Shown: positions 43,111 through 55,505, counted from the first letter of the stretch. The stretch is DNA of 64,000 nt from Anthostomella pinea (GCA_963556695.1 CAUWAG010000010.1:2232001-2296000); one strand, 5' to 3'. Translations and numbers: made by a program. Notes: generated by a model from the sequence alone, not told the origin.

Positions 43111-43822
43111 ATGGCGTCTTCGTGGTCAGCACGACTGCTCTAACGTTATGTCCTCAATATTCTGAGCTACTTCGGCCTGCTCGTAGCCAGTGGTTACGGA
43201 TTTTCCCACTTCGCACACTCACTTCACTCCGAAATTCTCTTCAGCGGCTCTAGCTACTACGAGCTCAGCGGTATCACGTTGGTACGTACACGCATACACC
43301 CACCCATCCATGTGATCTGCACGCACAACTGACACCAGACAGGTCTGGTTCGCGACACTACTAGCAGCCTCCTTCTACCGCGCCTCATTCAAGTCCCGGT
43401 ACCTGCGAAAGGCCATCATCGCCGGCATCAGCATCATCGTCAACGTCCAATTTGTCTTCATGGGCATCGGTTTCATATACTACAGTGCTTGGGAGATACA
43501 TGAGTACAACTCATACGTATTATCGGCCTCCGACCCCAACGATCACACCAAACCAGTCATTATCAACAACGGCTCGGATGATGTACAGGACGCGCTGGAC
43601 GACACCGCACTCGGGCATCGCATTACAATCTCGCGGGCGGAATTGGCGTTTGTGGTTCTCAGCTGGTGAGTACAATACCTACCCAGGACTTCGAATCACC
43701 AGGATCATGCTGACTGCCGCAACAGTGTCTTCTCCTTGATGCTCATCGTCCTGGATGTCTTCCGCGTGGTGATCAACGGCACCAAATTAGGCCACTGTAC
43801 TTCCAACGGCGCTTACGCATAG
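43111..43822 (+). pseudogene. Four-span membrane protein, unknown, with TAA at codon 11
   Basis: Exons 43111-43281, 43343-43665 and 43726-43822 give 197 codons in frame. Hydrophobic segments are 'NILSYFGLLVASGYGF', 'VWFATLLAASFYRA', 'AIIAGISIIVNVQFVFMGIGFIYY' and 'LAFVVLSWCVFSLMLIVLDVF'. A polar loop between the third and fourth carries 'NGSDD'. The ATG is in an excellent context (acaccATGG), but codon 11 (43141-43143) is TAA ('SARLL-stop-RYVLNIL'). No in-frame ATG follows until well inside the protein. The change fits CAA to TAA. Family not recognised. Confidence 0.6.
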
Positions 43823-44627
43823 ACCGTGGATTGTATCGCGGAACTCTTACAGTCTCGTGGGATACCAATGGGGGTTGAGAGTAGCGGTTGGCCATTTGAT
43901 TGATCGAGGGAAACGACAGAGGCTCCTTTCAGGTGGTGTTCTGGGGACGGAGAATTCTTCAGGTCTGTGCAAGTCACCCAAGCCACCAAACACAGCAGCG
44001 ATGCTGCCTGTCTGGATGAGGGGGGGTGTGTCGACAGGAATCCATTCTAGCATGCGCAAGCGTCCCTCATACATTCCTCTCTCCAGTGTCATAGAGACGT
44101 TGTATCCGTACTCCGACTGCTTCGCCTTTGACGCGCATCCACGCAATACCAATAGCTTGAGCCACGATGCTAGCTCGCTCCTCAGTATCCTTGCATGTGC
44201 TGCCATGATTGATGGCTATCGTCAGTGTCTTATTAGCACTGGAGCCCGCCCCCTTGGGTTACAGCTGGGCCGGAATCCAGGAGCACTGTCAGCTCAGCGA
44301 CTCCTTGGTCACCCTCTAAAATTCCGTTGATATGATCTTCGAGCCCATCCATGCGATGTCATCGGTCTGCAAGTCGCCGAGTCAACATCAAGACGGACAT
44401 AATTCGGGGGATTCGCAACGTTCTGAATCATGGTGCCTACTATGCCCTGATTCAATGGGATGAACTCTCGAGATGGCAACGTGGTGACGAGAATGCAGGC
44501 TACATAGAATTCTGACGTGAGGTACGTAAAGGTAAATAATTCCTCATACGGCTCATTCCTGATTCCTTTGGTATGTTGAAGGACCAACTTTGTCTGTAGG
44601 GTCAGCTGACAGGGCGGACCGGACTGC
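43823..44627. other. Intergenic up to the Tc1-like element
   Basis: Short frames on both strands without domain signals. Ends at the TA target site 44628-44629. Confidence 0.5.
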
Positions 44628-44629
44628 TA

Positions 44630-45979
44630 AACTGGGTGGACAAAAGTCTCCGCCCGACCCACCACAATCTCCTTCAGATCAAAACAACGCGTCAATCACC
44701 CTTCGACTTCACCACTCTCTCAACACCGTAATTGATAATGGATTTACGATCTTTTGGGGACGAATTAAGCGGTAATCGCGTTGCTAACGGCGAATTCACT
44801 TCAGAAGCTCGCTCGGCAATCATGGCGGCACGCATCGACGGCAGAACGCGTAGGGATGTTGCAACCGCGTTTAAAACGAAGCGCCTGAAAACTATTTCTG
44901 ATATTACCACCAACTTTGAGGCCACTTCTACACCGTAATCTGCCCCAAGGAGCGGTCGCCCACCCGTTTTGAATACTCGCGAACGCGCTCATGTGATCAA
45001 AAAGGCGAGAAAGCTCCCCAGGGCGACGTGGCAGAAGATTCGAAACGAAGCCTGTATTTTGTGCTCTCCCAAGACTATCAAGAGGATATATCACGCACAC
45101 AGCCTCCAGAAGTGGCGCACAGCAAAGCAAATCAAGCTCACAGATGAGGACGCTCAGAAGAGGCTCGCTTTTGCCAATTATTATAGCATACCAGAGCACC
45201 TGGAGGAGTTGTTGCGAGCTATGTTCTCAGACAAATGTACGGTCCAAAATTCATCTAATAATCCAGGCAATTGGGCCATCTGATTCTCTTCAGAGCGGTA
45301 CCGTTATGATCTCGTGAACGAGACGGATCACGGCAAATCTCGTATTTCGATAATGGTGTGGTCTATGATCTGGCTACACGGCAGAGAAGGAGGACTAGGC
45401 AAGTTGGTCTTCTGCCCACTCAATCCGGATGCTCCGCGTGGAGGAGTATCCACAGAGTCATACAAATGGGTTCTTAAGGAAGGCCTGCTTCCGTTCTACG
45501 AGGCTGGAGATCCTTTTGTTCAAGATAACACGAAAATTCACCTCACTGGCGGTGTTCCGGAGTGGATGGAGGAGCACAACATCCACTGTATCGACTGGCC
45601 TCCTCACAGCCCCGATATGAACCCAATCGAGCACGTTTGGCGACTTCTGAAGAAGAACATACGTGAAATCGAGCCTGAATTTTCTGAATTGAAGGATAAT
45701 ATCCCCTATTATCGCTACGCACATGAGTTAATCGAGCAGGCGTGGTCAGAGATCGATCCGGAGCAGGTTCGGGCCTTGATGGAGTCACTGGAGGACCGAA
45801 TAGCTGCAGTGAGGCGCGCCGGTGGTTGGTATACACACTATTGACTTAGTTATTAAATACAATTTATTTGAGAATTCTATCACCAGAATTGGATGCGTTA
45901 TGGTTCAATTGAGTTGGAGGGTATAGTAGATGGAAGGGGTAAAATTGGGGATCGGGCGGAGACTTTTGTCCACGCATTG
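44630..45979 (+). mobile_element. Tc1-like DNA transposon, 1.35 kb, inactive
   Basis: Terminal inverted repeats of about 27 bp contain GTGGACAAAAGTCTCCGCCC at both ends (44635-44662 and 45948-45975). TA target duplications lie at 44628-44629 and 45980-45981. The interior is one transposase frame with stops. Confidence 0.9.
44732..45844 (+). pseudogene. Tc1-like (DD34E) transposase with two nonsense codons
   Basis: One frame from start to end, broken by TAA at 44936-44938 and TGA at 45281-45283; both fit C-to-T changes (CAA, CGA). The N-terminus has an HTH ('SEARSAIMAARIDGRTRRDVA'). The catalytic triad is visible: Asp in 'MFSDKCTV', Asp in 'FVQDNTKIH', Glu in 'SPDMNPIEHVW'. The last two are separated by 34 residues, the DD34E signature. 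Otherwise well preserved, so inactivation looks recent. Confidence 0.9.
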
Positions 45980-45981
45980 TA

Positions 45982-46392
45982 CTGGTACGCCGGATTACGG
46001 TGATTCACGGAGTGACGGGATCTTACCGGGCGCCGGGGTTCATTTCGGGCTGTCGGACTGTCAGCTAGGGGAGACTGAGCAGATAATAAATTGCTATTTA
46101 CCAATGATGGCTATATTTCTTTAAGCTGAGATGACTCACAGGCAAGTTTGGTCTACAGCCCGAACAGGTCCTCTCCTTAGCCATAGAGAAAACCCTTTCG
46201 AGAGGCACGCAGCTCTTGAAGCAGCTGACCAAAAGAGCGACAGATTGAGGCACATGTCTAGCTAGAGATAGAGTATAAATACCCCCTAAGACCCTCCACT
46301 CCATGGTCTTAGAATCTACTGGTTATCCCCAACTTTCCAAACCGAAGCCCACCCTGTATCACGTTTTTGACTACTTGAAACATTTCCATACA
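45982..46392. other. Promoter region of the SDR gene
   Basis: No gene. It contains a TATA-like box at 46274-46281. Confidence 0.5.
46274..46281 (+). promoter_or_regulatory. TATA box of the SDR gene
   Basis: TATAAATA, 112 bp before the ATG at 46393. Confidence 0.5.
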
Positions 46393-47440
46393 ATGGCCGA
46401 CCTATCGACCCTTCCGAAAGACTGGATCGTTATCTCGGGGCAGTTTACACGAAAAGCACATACCAATGTCTATCCAGCCATCGACCCAACCAGAGCGGAA
46501 AACTCTCTCACGGGGAGAACGGTGGTGGTGACAGGCGCGAGTCGTGGTATCGGTGCGCGGGGTATCGCGCCAGCCTTCGTGCGGGCCGGAGTCAAGGCGA
46601 TAGTGCTCATCGCCACGAAATCTGAGAGCGTGAAGGGTGTTGAGCAGGAGTTGAAGAATATTAACCCAGACGTCGAGGTCCTCGGGTTGGGCGTCAACAT
46701 CTCATCTGCCGAGCAAGTTGCTGGTGCTTGGAGTCGGATCAACTCCAGGTACCCGAAGGTCGACATCCTGGTCAACAACGCTGGCATTGAGACTACTGAG
46801 AGCGAAAAGACGCACGAGCAGGATCCAGACATCTTCTTCAGAAACTTTGTAAGTGACCATCAGCAACGTTCCCCCATACCCAAACGATGTCGGCCTCCGT
46901 TGGTCTTTGATGGTATGAGCCGAGTATGTGCTGACGCATGTTCCTTCGCCGCAAGAGGTGAACGTCAAAGGCACCCACATGATGACCCAGCAATTCCTCA
47001 AAGCTTCGATGCCATGGGCGACGACCAGTGATCCAGCCAGGCTCATCAACATGACCAGTTCGAGCGGCTGGGGCATCTGGCCCTTCCTCGCCGCATATTC
47101 CATGAGCAAAGCGGCCATTATCCACTACACCACCACGGTCGCCGCGTCGTACGCCGGAACGGTGCTGGCAATTGCGGTCAACCCGGGGCTCACCGACACA
47201 GAGATCGTTCCACCGGTTCTTCGGGCGGCCGGCTTCAACTACAACGACCCGGCGCTTACAGGCAGCACCATGGTGTGGCTCGTGGCGGACCCGGCACGAA
47301 CCCGGTTCTTGAATGGCCGGGTGTTGACTGCCGAGTGGGATGTCGAGGAGCTCGTTGGCAGGAAGGAAGAGATCACGAGTCGGAATCTGCTGACGATGCA
47401 ACTGAATGCGAAGCTCAGGGTTGAACAGTTTGTGGACTGA
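46393..47440 (+). CDS. Short-chain dehydrogenase/reductase (SDR)
   Basis: Classical SDR, NAD(P)-dependent oxidoreductase, substrate unknown. Exons 46393-46848 and 46958-47440 give 312 residues; the 109-bp intron has a TGCTGAC branch site. Cofactor motif TGASRGIG (47-54), NNAG (128-131), catalytic Ser in 'NMTSSSG' (about 186-188) and YSMSK (Tyr199, Lys203) are all present. 'VNPGLTDTEIV' follows at the usual place. A 40-residue N-terminal extension precedes the fold. Start chosen at the second in-frame ATG because it lies after the TATA box at a normal distance; an in-frame ATG at 46303 is too close to that box. Confidence 0.92.
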
Positions 47441-49106
47441 GACGCGTCTGCAGGATGTGTAAACTCCACTCCATGTACTTTACTCACATAAATATGAACA
47501 AGTCCTAATAATCGCATCTCAAGATCGCCTGGAGACCTACAGGCGTCAAGCTGAAAGGCTTTTCGTAGGCATCTGAAGATGACGGCGGTATGGCAGCGTT
47601 GTCAGGCTCATCGTACATCGCGACCATTGAAATGAAGCCGTATAGTATTCCTTAAGCATGACGGTGCATGCTTCAAGCCTCCCCATCACCTTAAGACCTA
47701 CGTCTTCCACTTGACGGTTGAGGATGTGAGAATGAGAGTGTAGCCATCGCCATAACAGATCGGATGAAAAATGCGTGTTGCCAACTTGCATTATGGCTTG
47801 CCTTCGGGCGGCATATATGCACCGGGTATGAAGTATTCATACTTGTGAGTGTGGGGTGGGATGGGTGCGCTATTAAGTGGGAAGGGGTCAGCTCGTGCAT
47901 CCCCTCCTTCGGATGGGGCACGGATGTTTTCTTTCACAGGGGCGGCGGCCCTGCACTTAGGCAGCTGTCAGGCAGCTGCAAGGACCGTTCGATACCTTAC
48001 TAGGTATGCATCTGGTCAGTGGTGGGGCAGCATATAAAGTGAGTCAACGCACGACAGTTCTCAGGCAGGCTCAGGTTACCGCTGGTTACCATGCAAGGGA
48101 ATGAAAATGTGCAAACCCAGCCATGCCCATGCCTGTCTCATTCAACTGCATGATTCCAAGAGCCAAGATACGATGATTTGGAGATTGTTGACTGGTATTG
48201 CCGGTCAACCCTATCCACCTCTCTTATCAGGTTATTTCCCCAGCCCTGCCTGCCAGGTCCACTGGTGCTTCGCCGCAGTTCATCAGATGACTGATGAGGG
48301 GGAATGGGGCGATTCATGTGGCACAGGAATGCTTCATTGGTTAACAACTTCACCCTCCGGCGAACTACCAGGGCAGCCAGGGGTCTATCCATGAACCGCG
48401 ACGGCCTTATGTTATCACCGTCTGACCTATGAGATTCAATTCTTGCCAACACCTTCTGTGATCGGTTCGCCCCTACGGCCCGTTCGCCTTTGCCCAAAGC
48501 GGAAGGATCTCAACATCGGCACCGCCCATCTCACGGACAGCAGCCAATGATCTGGTCGGCGGCGCCCGGCGCGCGCATCAACCAGCAGAAAGCGGCAGGT
48601 CGCTACCATGCCGCGTAGGCGGCACAGGTCGCGATATTGCGCATGGACGGGCCGCGGCCGACAGAGGGGGGCTGAGGAGATAAGCTGGCTGCAGTAGCAC
48701 TGCGTCGTCCCCTGGTGTGTAGCCAACCAGGCAAGCGGTACACGGCATGATTGGCGTAATCACCCGGAACAAGCAATAATTCGGGGGGCCACAGACTGGG
48801 ATCACCAAGGAATCGCTGTCTATTTCACCGCGAATCGCCATGTCAGCATGTCCTCCGCCCGCCGGGGTCCAGGTCCTCAATATATAAGGTTAGCCGCCTC
48901 ACCTGGGGCCTTCAGGAACTGCTCTCCTTCCCCTGGTAGGTGCTTGGGGTCATTGCTGCCGTCCATCTTGGCAAGCGGTTGAACAGTAATTGGCGTAATT
49001 ACCTGGACTAGGCGCTCATCCCGGGAGTCTCGATTACTTGGAGTAACCACCAGGTCGCTGCTCCTACCACTGCCAGATATTCTATCAATCGCCTGCGTCC
49101 CGCAAG
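47441..49106. other. Intergenic
   Basis: 3' region of the SDR gene and promoter of the peptidase gene. TATATAAG at 48881-48888 is a possible TATA box 219 bp before the peptidase ATG. No gene, RNA gene or repeat supported. Confidence 0.5.
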
Positions 49107-50702
49107 ATGAAGTCTCTCGCCATTGTCCAGCTATTGCTGGCAGCCGGCGTCTCTGCTGGTTTCAGGCGAAACCCGGGCATGGAAGTTGGTCCAATCGACG
49201 AGTCCACCATCCTCGATGCCGCAGACACAAACGGCACAGCTGGTTGGGGCACCTTTGACCAGCTGCTCGATCACTCCAACCCCGAGCTAGGCACCTTTGC
49301 CCAGCGATACTGGTATTCATCCACCTACTGGGAGGGCCCAGGCTCGCCCGTTATCTTCGTCAACCCTGGCGAGCAGGCTGCGGATGGGTTCAACGTGACC
49401 TACACCACGTTCCAGCGCCTGACCGGGCTCATGGCTCAGCAAATGGGCGCTGCCGTGGTCATCATGGAGCACCGCTACTGGGGCGAGTCGTCTCCGTTCG
49501 AGGTCCTGACCGTCGAGAACCTCCAATACCTCACCCTCGACAACGCCATCAAGGACAACACCTACTTCGCCAACAACTTCGATGCCCCGTTCGATTCCAG
49601 CGGGAAAAGCACGGCCAAGGACGCCCCTTGGATCTACACGGGCGGATCTTACCCCGGAGCTTTGGCAGGTTGGATTGCGTCCAAGGACCCCGGCACGTTC
49701 TGGGCCATCTACGGTACGAGTGGTGTGGTTGAAGCCATTGGAGACTTCTGGCAATACTTCGTCCCCGTCCAGGAGGCAACCCCCAAGAACTGCAGTGTCG
49801 ACTTGAACACTGTCATCGAGTACGTCGACGGGATTCTTATGAACGGGACCCACAAGCAAAAGGCTGCGTTGAAGAACCAGTTTATGCTCGGGGACCTCGA
49901 GGATGCCGACTTCGCCCAAGCGCTCGAGTACGGCCCTTGGTCGTGGCAGTCAGGTCAATTCTACTCAGAATCTAGTATCGGATACAACCCCTTCTACCAG
50001 TTCTGCGATTACGTCGAGAACATGTTCCCCAACTCCACCCACGCCGTTCCCGGTCCCGAGGGCGTTGGCTTAACCAAGGCCCTGGCCGGTTACGCCAAGT
50101 GGTTCAAGGAAATTCAGCTCCCTGGTGCCTGCGAGAGCTATGGATATTTCGAAGGCACCTACAACACTGAATGCTTCCAGGCGCTGAACGCGTCCAACCC
50201 GCTCTACCACGACCTTACGCCCAGCAACGCGGGCAACAGGCAGTGGAACTGGATGCTGTGCAACGAGCCCTTCGAGTACTGGCAGGACGGCGCGCCCCTC
50301 GACCGTCCCACCCTCGTCAGCCGCTTGATCAACATTGACTACTGGCGCGCGCAGTGCCCGCTGTGGTTCCCCAAGCCCGGCTACGGCATCGCCCGCGGCG
50401 AGTCCGCCGAGGACGTTAATGCGTACACCGGCGGCTGGTTCGAGGACCAGAGCAATGTGACGAGACTCATGATGACCAACGGCCAGTGGGACCCGTGGCG
50501 CGACTCGACACTCAGCTCCATCTCCCGCCCTGGCGGACCGAAGGAGAGCACACCCGACTTCCCTATTCGGGTCGTTGAGCATGGGACGCACTGCTCTGAC
50601 TTTTATGGCCAGAACTGGGCTGTCAACCCTGGAGTGAAGGCCATTGCGGACGATGTTGTCGCCAACATGGCCGAGTGGGTGAAGGAATTCTATGAACAAT
50701 AG
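49107..50702 (+). CDS. Secreted serine carboxypeptidase, family S28
   Basis: Extracellular peptidase of the prolyl carboxypeptidase/dipeptidyl-peptidase II type, cleaving after proline. Single exon, 531 residues, a normal length. Signal peptide 1-17 ('LAIVQLLLAAGVSA'). The nucleophile is Ser181 in 'YTGGSYPGALAGW'. The Asp is in 'NGQWDPWRDS' (D462). The His is in 'EHGTHCSDF' (H495). 'EHRYWGESSPF' is a family hallmark. Several N-glycosylation sites (N-x-S/T) are present. No membrane or GPI signal. Intact and probably functional, typically acid-active in related fungi. Confidence 0.95.
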   Translation: MKSLAIVQLLLAAGVSAGFRRNPGMEVGPIDESTILDAADTNGTAGWGTFDQLLDHSNPELGTFAQRYWYSSTYWEGPGSPVIFVNPGEQAADGFNVTYTTFQRLTGLMAQQMGAAVVIMEHRYWGESSPFEVLTVENLQYLTLDNAIKDNTYFANNFDAPFDSSGKSTAKDAPWIYTGGSYPGALAGWIASKDPGTFWAIYGTSGVVEAIGDFWQYFVPVQEATPKNCSVDLNTVIEYVDGILMNGTHKQKAALKNQFMLGDLEDADFAQALEYGPWSWQSGQFYSESSIGYNPFYQFCDYVENMFPNSTHAVPGPEGVGLTKALAGYAKWFKEIQLPGACESYGYFEGTYNTECFQALNASNPLYHDLTPSNAGNRQWNWMLCNEPFEYWQDGAPLDRPTLVSRLINIDYWRAQCPLWFPKPGYGIARGESAEDVNAYTGGWFEDQSNVTRLMMTNGQWDPWRDSTLSSISRPGGPKESTPDFPIRVVEHGTHCSDFYGQNWAVNPGVKAIADDVVANMAEWVKEFYEQ

Positions 50703-52952
50703 ATAGGCTTATTGGAGTATTAATAAGCTGAATCATTACCTGGACTATAACATCTTTTCGGTGTCAAGTAACTGTCGTGAGGAGTGACGACGGTATCATC
50801 TTCTGACTAGACCCGAGTTCACGACCGTCTATTGACCGTCTATCATCCCCTGCAAGTCATTGTTCCCGTGTTCTGCTGCTTGACACTTCATGACCCTACC
50901 GCAAGACGGACTGGCATCTTGCAGCCCGAGGCTCGAACCTCGGTTGGACTTTAGAAAGCTTTTCCCTTCTGAGGCATCATTTACCATGATCGAAGCGCCT
51001 AGTTGTGCCTTTGACGTCTTTGCTTTGCCCGCTGACTCGGTTTTAACAGTAAGCGAATGGATATGCGAACGAACAAAGGCTAGCAACAGTGACATGGGAA
51101 CGATCCGATTCAGGTGACATGTCGACGACTCACGACAAGACGCCTCTATCCAAGAACACGCCTCCGTTCGCGAGGGCACGTACATGGTCAGGTTCTATAC
51201 AAAAAATGCTGTCATTTTGGTGCCAGAAGAACCCCGGATTACCATCCTCCCTGCCAAACCTTGGACCTTTGGCGTCTCTCCTACGCAACCCCCTGTATTG
51301 TCTGCTTTATAATCCTCGTTACCTTCTTTCACACATACGAGCCTACGGCCCCACGACGGCAGCCAGCCCGGAGCAGAACATCCTCCGCGTGTTATGGAAG
51401 GAGATCAAGCAACCAGCCGGTTCCAGGTTCCAGTTCAGACTGTGCAGTACCCAATCCCCAACATATTCAAAATCCATCTCAAGGTCTCGTCGTTGAACTC
51501 ATAGTTCGCGACTTATGAGGCTTTCAGGTTAGCCTTCTTGACAGCTGGCTATCTGCAATGGGAGATGGTTTGGTCAACACAGTGTTCAAAGAGAGAGCTA
51601 GCTCACAGCCTATACGAGATTTTGCCCCGATCCATCAAATTGGCTTCAAGATTGTAGGCCCTGTACTTGATAGATTCATTAGGGCAAAATGAGAGTACCA
51701 GAACAGGGGCTCCGAGTGGGTGCCTAGTAAGACGAGGTATGTTAACACCCCTAAATCCTTTGCCCTTCAGTGGAGATATAAATCGAGAGACGACTCAGTC
51801 GGTAGCTGTTTTGTCCAGGTAACCACGGTAGGTACCGAACCCTCTAGGGAGGGTTGTGCCCCTATGAGAGACGGCGTGGTTTCCCATCCTCTGTAGCCTC
51901 ATGCGTAGTCTATTAATATTCGATAGGCTTAAGCGAAGCCAGAACACCCTCGGAGCAGGCTGCAGCATTAGAGTAGTATCCAAGCGGCATAAGACACCCA
52001 CTCAAAACAATAACAATCATAATGACCCTCGACAGGAACACCGATTAACCTTCGGCAACATGGTCTTTACATCAGTGGTCATGGATTCTTATGCAAAGGG
52101 CAGCCGAGCTCTATTATCACCTCGAGGGCATTTGCAGTTTTGACCTCGAGATAACTTGGGAAAGCCTCGCGTCCATTCAACCCCTACGTTGAGTATGAAA
52201 TTCACACAGTAGATGCAAAATCCTGACCGCGAAGGAAGCACGCCAATTGTTTTGATCATTTATTTCCATGGCCATGGAATAGACGTTTTGCCACTGTTTA
52301 ATGTCTCCCGACTGGCTTCTACCCCTGAGGCCGTTGAGAGAATAATCCCACTCTCTCATCAGAATGCTAGAAAAGCGTAGTGTTTGTCTTTGAAGATGTG
52401 GTCACTACACTATACAACCCCCTACGCCACAACAGTCGCGAAGGTAAAATAGTCTAGATCATACTCGGGTAGCATAGAGCAAAGCCGCACGAAACCAGGC
52501 GCCAGAATGTTTCCTAGTCTCTTATGCAGGTAGCAGAGCAGGGGGGAGCTGGAGAGGGCACAAGGGCGAGTTGTATGCCCATGATGGGTTGTCTTCCTTA
52601 GATGATTGCAGTCGCTTGGCAGCGGCGCCCCGACTATTGGTATGCTGTCGGGCCAAGAAGATATTGTTACTTAGACCTCTAGACTTCCGTATGGTCACTT
52701 GCCTGCGAAGCATTCAGGACAATGTGAAAGAAAATCCAAGGCGTTGATATCTCACATGTATGGGTGACCATAAGGCAAACTGTCTCAATAGAAAAATGTA
52801 CCGATTAATTTACTATGTTTACCTCAGGTGTGCCTGTTAAAATTTTTTTGTTTAAACTTATTCCCTTATAAATCTAATAATCGTATGTTTTTTTAACGTT
52901 ATAAGCTTTTTACTAGGTAATCTATTATTATCTACTTTTTGATTTTATTACT
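50703..52952. other. 2.2 kb without a recognised gene
   Basis: Many short frames without domain signals. AT content rises sharply after about 52800, marking entry to the second repeat block. Confidence 0.5.
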
Positions 52953-52954
52953 TA

Positions 52955-54813
52955 ACGTAGATGACAAGCGAGCGGCAATTACAAGCGAACGGCAAACTTT
53001 CATCAGCCACCTAACCTTTTTATTAAGGCTCCTAATTGATCAACTGACAATAATTGCATTGCGTTGTAGCGAATCAGACTTACAGCTTGCTGTCCAAATT
53101 AAACGACGCGGTTCTCATATTACTATTGGCAAGCTTTCTAAGACTTTCTATGTCCTATATAATACCTTAAAGGCTAGAATCGCCGGCCGACCATCACGAC
53201 CTGATAGCATACCTAATACTTTGAAACTTACAGTTTCTGAAGAGAATGCCATTCTTCCTTTCATTCTTGACCTGGATACGCGAGTATTTCCACCCCAGCA
53301 TAGTTATATTAAAGATATAGCAAATCAATTATTGGCGGCACGTGGGGCTGGACTCGTTAGAAAGATCTGGACGCAGAACTTCATTAAACGCGCACCAGGC
53401 CTCCGGACGTGTTTTCATCAGAGGATAGACTACCAGAAGATCTTGAACGTGAATCCAGACGCGTATCGCGCGTGGTTTCGCCAAGTTGTGGCAGCAATCA
53501 CAAAACATGGTATTTGAGACGCGGACATTTACAACTTTGACAAGACTGGGTTTATGATAGGCATTATTAGGTCTGGTATGGTCATCACAAGCACTAAAAG
53601 AAATAACAGGCATAAACAAGGTCAGTAAGGCAACAAAGAATGGTCTACAGCAATCTCTGCTATCAATGCTGATGATTGGGTGGTCCCGCCGTTCATCATT
53701 CTACAGGGCAAAACCTACCTCGTGTCATAGTATTACAACACAATATTACCACACAATTAGAAAGTGGCTGTGTCTGATAACGGATGGACTACACTAGAGA
53801 TCGGTTTGACATGGATTCAATATTTCAACAAGTATACCAGACCGCGTATGACCACCAGTAAACGCCTCATCATCCTAGATGGCCACAAAAGCCACTATTC
53901 TCAGGTCTTTGAAAATTATTATCAGAACAATGGTATCATTATCCTTTGTACGCCTGTTCACTCATCATACAGGTTCCAGCCTTTAGAGATCAATTGTTTT
54001 AGCCCGCTCAAACGAGCTTACGGTTGCATGATTAAGGATCACATCCGGTGTTATATAACCCATGTTTTAAAAAAGGACTTCCTTACAGCATTTCGTGAAG
54101 TACATAATGCTGCTATGACACTAGGAAACATTTGAGTAAGTTTCAGTGCTACTAGGCTTGTTCTTTTTGACCCAGAAAGTGTCATTTCAAAGCTGGATAC
54201 TGTCACTGTCATACAAATACCGTTACCAGACCCCAATCTGCCACCTATTACTTAGACTTCAAAGATGCCTACCACCATTAATGAAGCGGTAAACCAATTG
54301 GTTTATATCCGGAATCGAGTTAGAAACCACCAAGGAAGCTCACCTACATCAATAGTTAATACATTGAGCTCGTTTTTAAGGCTACGTACGGTTTTATACA
54401 TAAGGTCGCTTTGGCTGATTCCCAGGTCCGCGAGCTGGAAGAGGCCAATCACTTATATAATGAATACTAAAAAATAAAAAATATAAGTCTAATAAAAGGA
54501 GGAATACTTCCTGTTAAAGATACAATAGGTCTTTAGGCTACAAAGGATAGTAATGAGCTAATAAAACAGGAAATGGGTGAAGGTAGTCATTGTCCGAGGA
54601 GGGCGGCAGCGCGTGAGTAACGTTGTGGCGTTTGCAGTAACACTGGCCATAATACGCAAACTTGCACAATAGAGATAGAAACATCTGAAGAAGAAGAATC
54701 CAATTGATTAGATTAAATTAAATGCGCTGTGATCGAGTTATTTGACATGTTGGTTGGAAGGTTTGTAAGAAGTTACCGTTTGCTTGTAATTGCTGCTGGC
54801 TTATCATCTACGT
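52955..54813 (+). mobile_element. Fot1/pogo-type DNA transposon, complete, 1859 bp
   Basis: TIRs of about 45 bp (52955-53000 and 54769-54813; outer end ACGTAGATGA) with TA duplications at 52953-52954 and 54814-54815. One transposase frame spans most of the element. It is the best-preserved copy and was used to interpret the split copy at 492-5615. Confidence 0.93.
52960..54135 (+). pseudogene. Pogo/Fot1 transposase with four nonsense codons
   Basis: A single frame without indels carries an N-terminal HTH ('IGKLSKTFYVLYNTLKARIAG'), a CENP-B-like HTH ('IWTQNFIKRAPGLRTCFHQR') and a DDE_1 domain ('YNFDKTGFMIGII', 'AVSDNGWTTLEIGL', 'LILDGHKSHYSQV', 'FQPLEINCFSPLKRAYG'). Stops occur at 53515 (TGA), 53626 (TAA), 53728 (TAG) and 53758 (TAG). 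All fit G:C-to-A:T changes of CGA/CAA or TGG codons, as RIP produces. The third catalytic Asp of the family is Glu here ('PLEIN'), while the split copy keeps Asp. Confidence 0.9.
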
Positions 54814-54815
54814 TA

Positions 54816-55505
54816 CTTATATCATTTTTGTTTTTATGTAACTTTATAATATCTTTATAAAATAATATTTATCGAGTTTAATTAATATAAAAGCAGCAAG
54901 TATTAAACGTAACAAGCGTAAAAAGTACATCCTTATATTTGGATTAAGATTATTTTGACTTTAAATTTTTATTAACGCGTTATTATATAATTCCGCGACT
55001 AACTTATAAACATCACATTTTTTGAACGCGTTTTTCGTTATATTTATGACCACTTTAGGTAATAACCTCGATATTATCATTAAATCATTATCATTTAACA
55101 TTTTTCGACTTATACGGCATGCGTTTTTATTAAAAGTATACGCTTTAAAAAGAGCGTTAAAGCTATAAGGTAATATTTTAAATTGTTATTAGCTAATAAT
55201 TTTTAATAATCAATTATAACAATCATTACTAAATACGATCAACTTACTTTTTTTAGGTTTTTTATAAAAACATCACAATGATTAACCCATAATATATACA
55301 ATACCTAGCTAATATGTCGTTTTACGAATATAATTAAACATTTAGCTTATAATAAGAGTTATTTTTGATATATAAATTTAATCCCTCAATAAGTTCTACC
55401 CGATATACAATAAAATATCGCAGTTCAATTATATTAGATTTAATATATAATAAAACGGCTAGATATTTTTAAAGGTATAATAAGGAGATTAAAGCTTATT
55501 TAACT
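54816..55505. other. AT-rich RIP-type relic
   Basis: Very AT-rich DNA without coding potential or visible terminal repeats. Confidence 0.5.

Noticed and set aside
50890..50960. tRNA-like T-arm (GAGGCTCGAACCTC)
   Set aside because: Only the T-arm-like hairpin exists; no acceptor or D-arm pairing on either strand.
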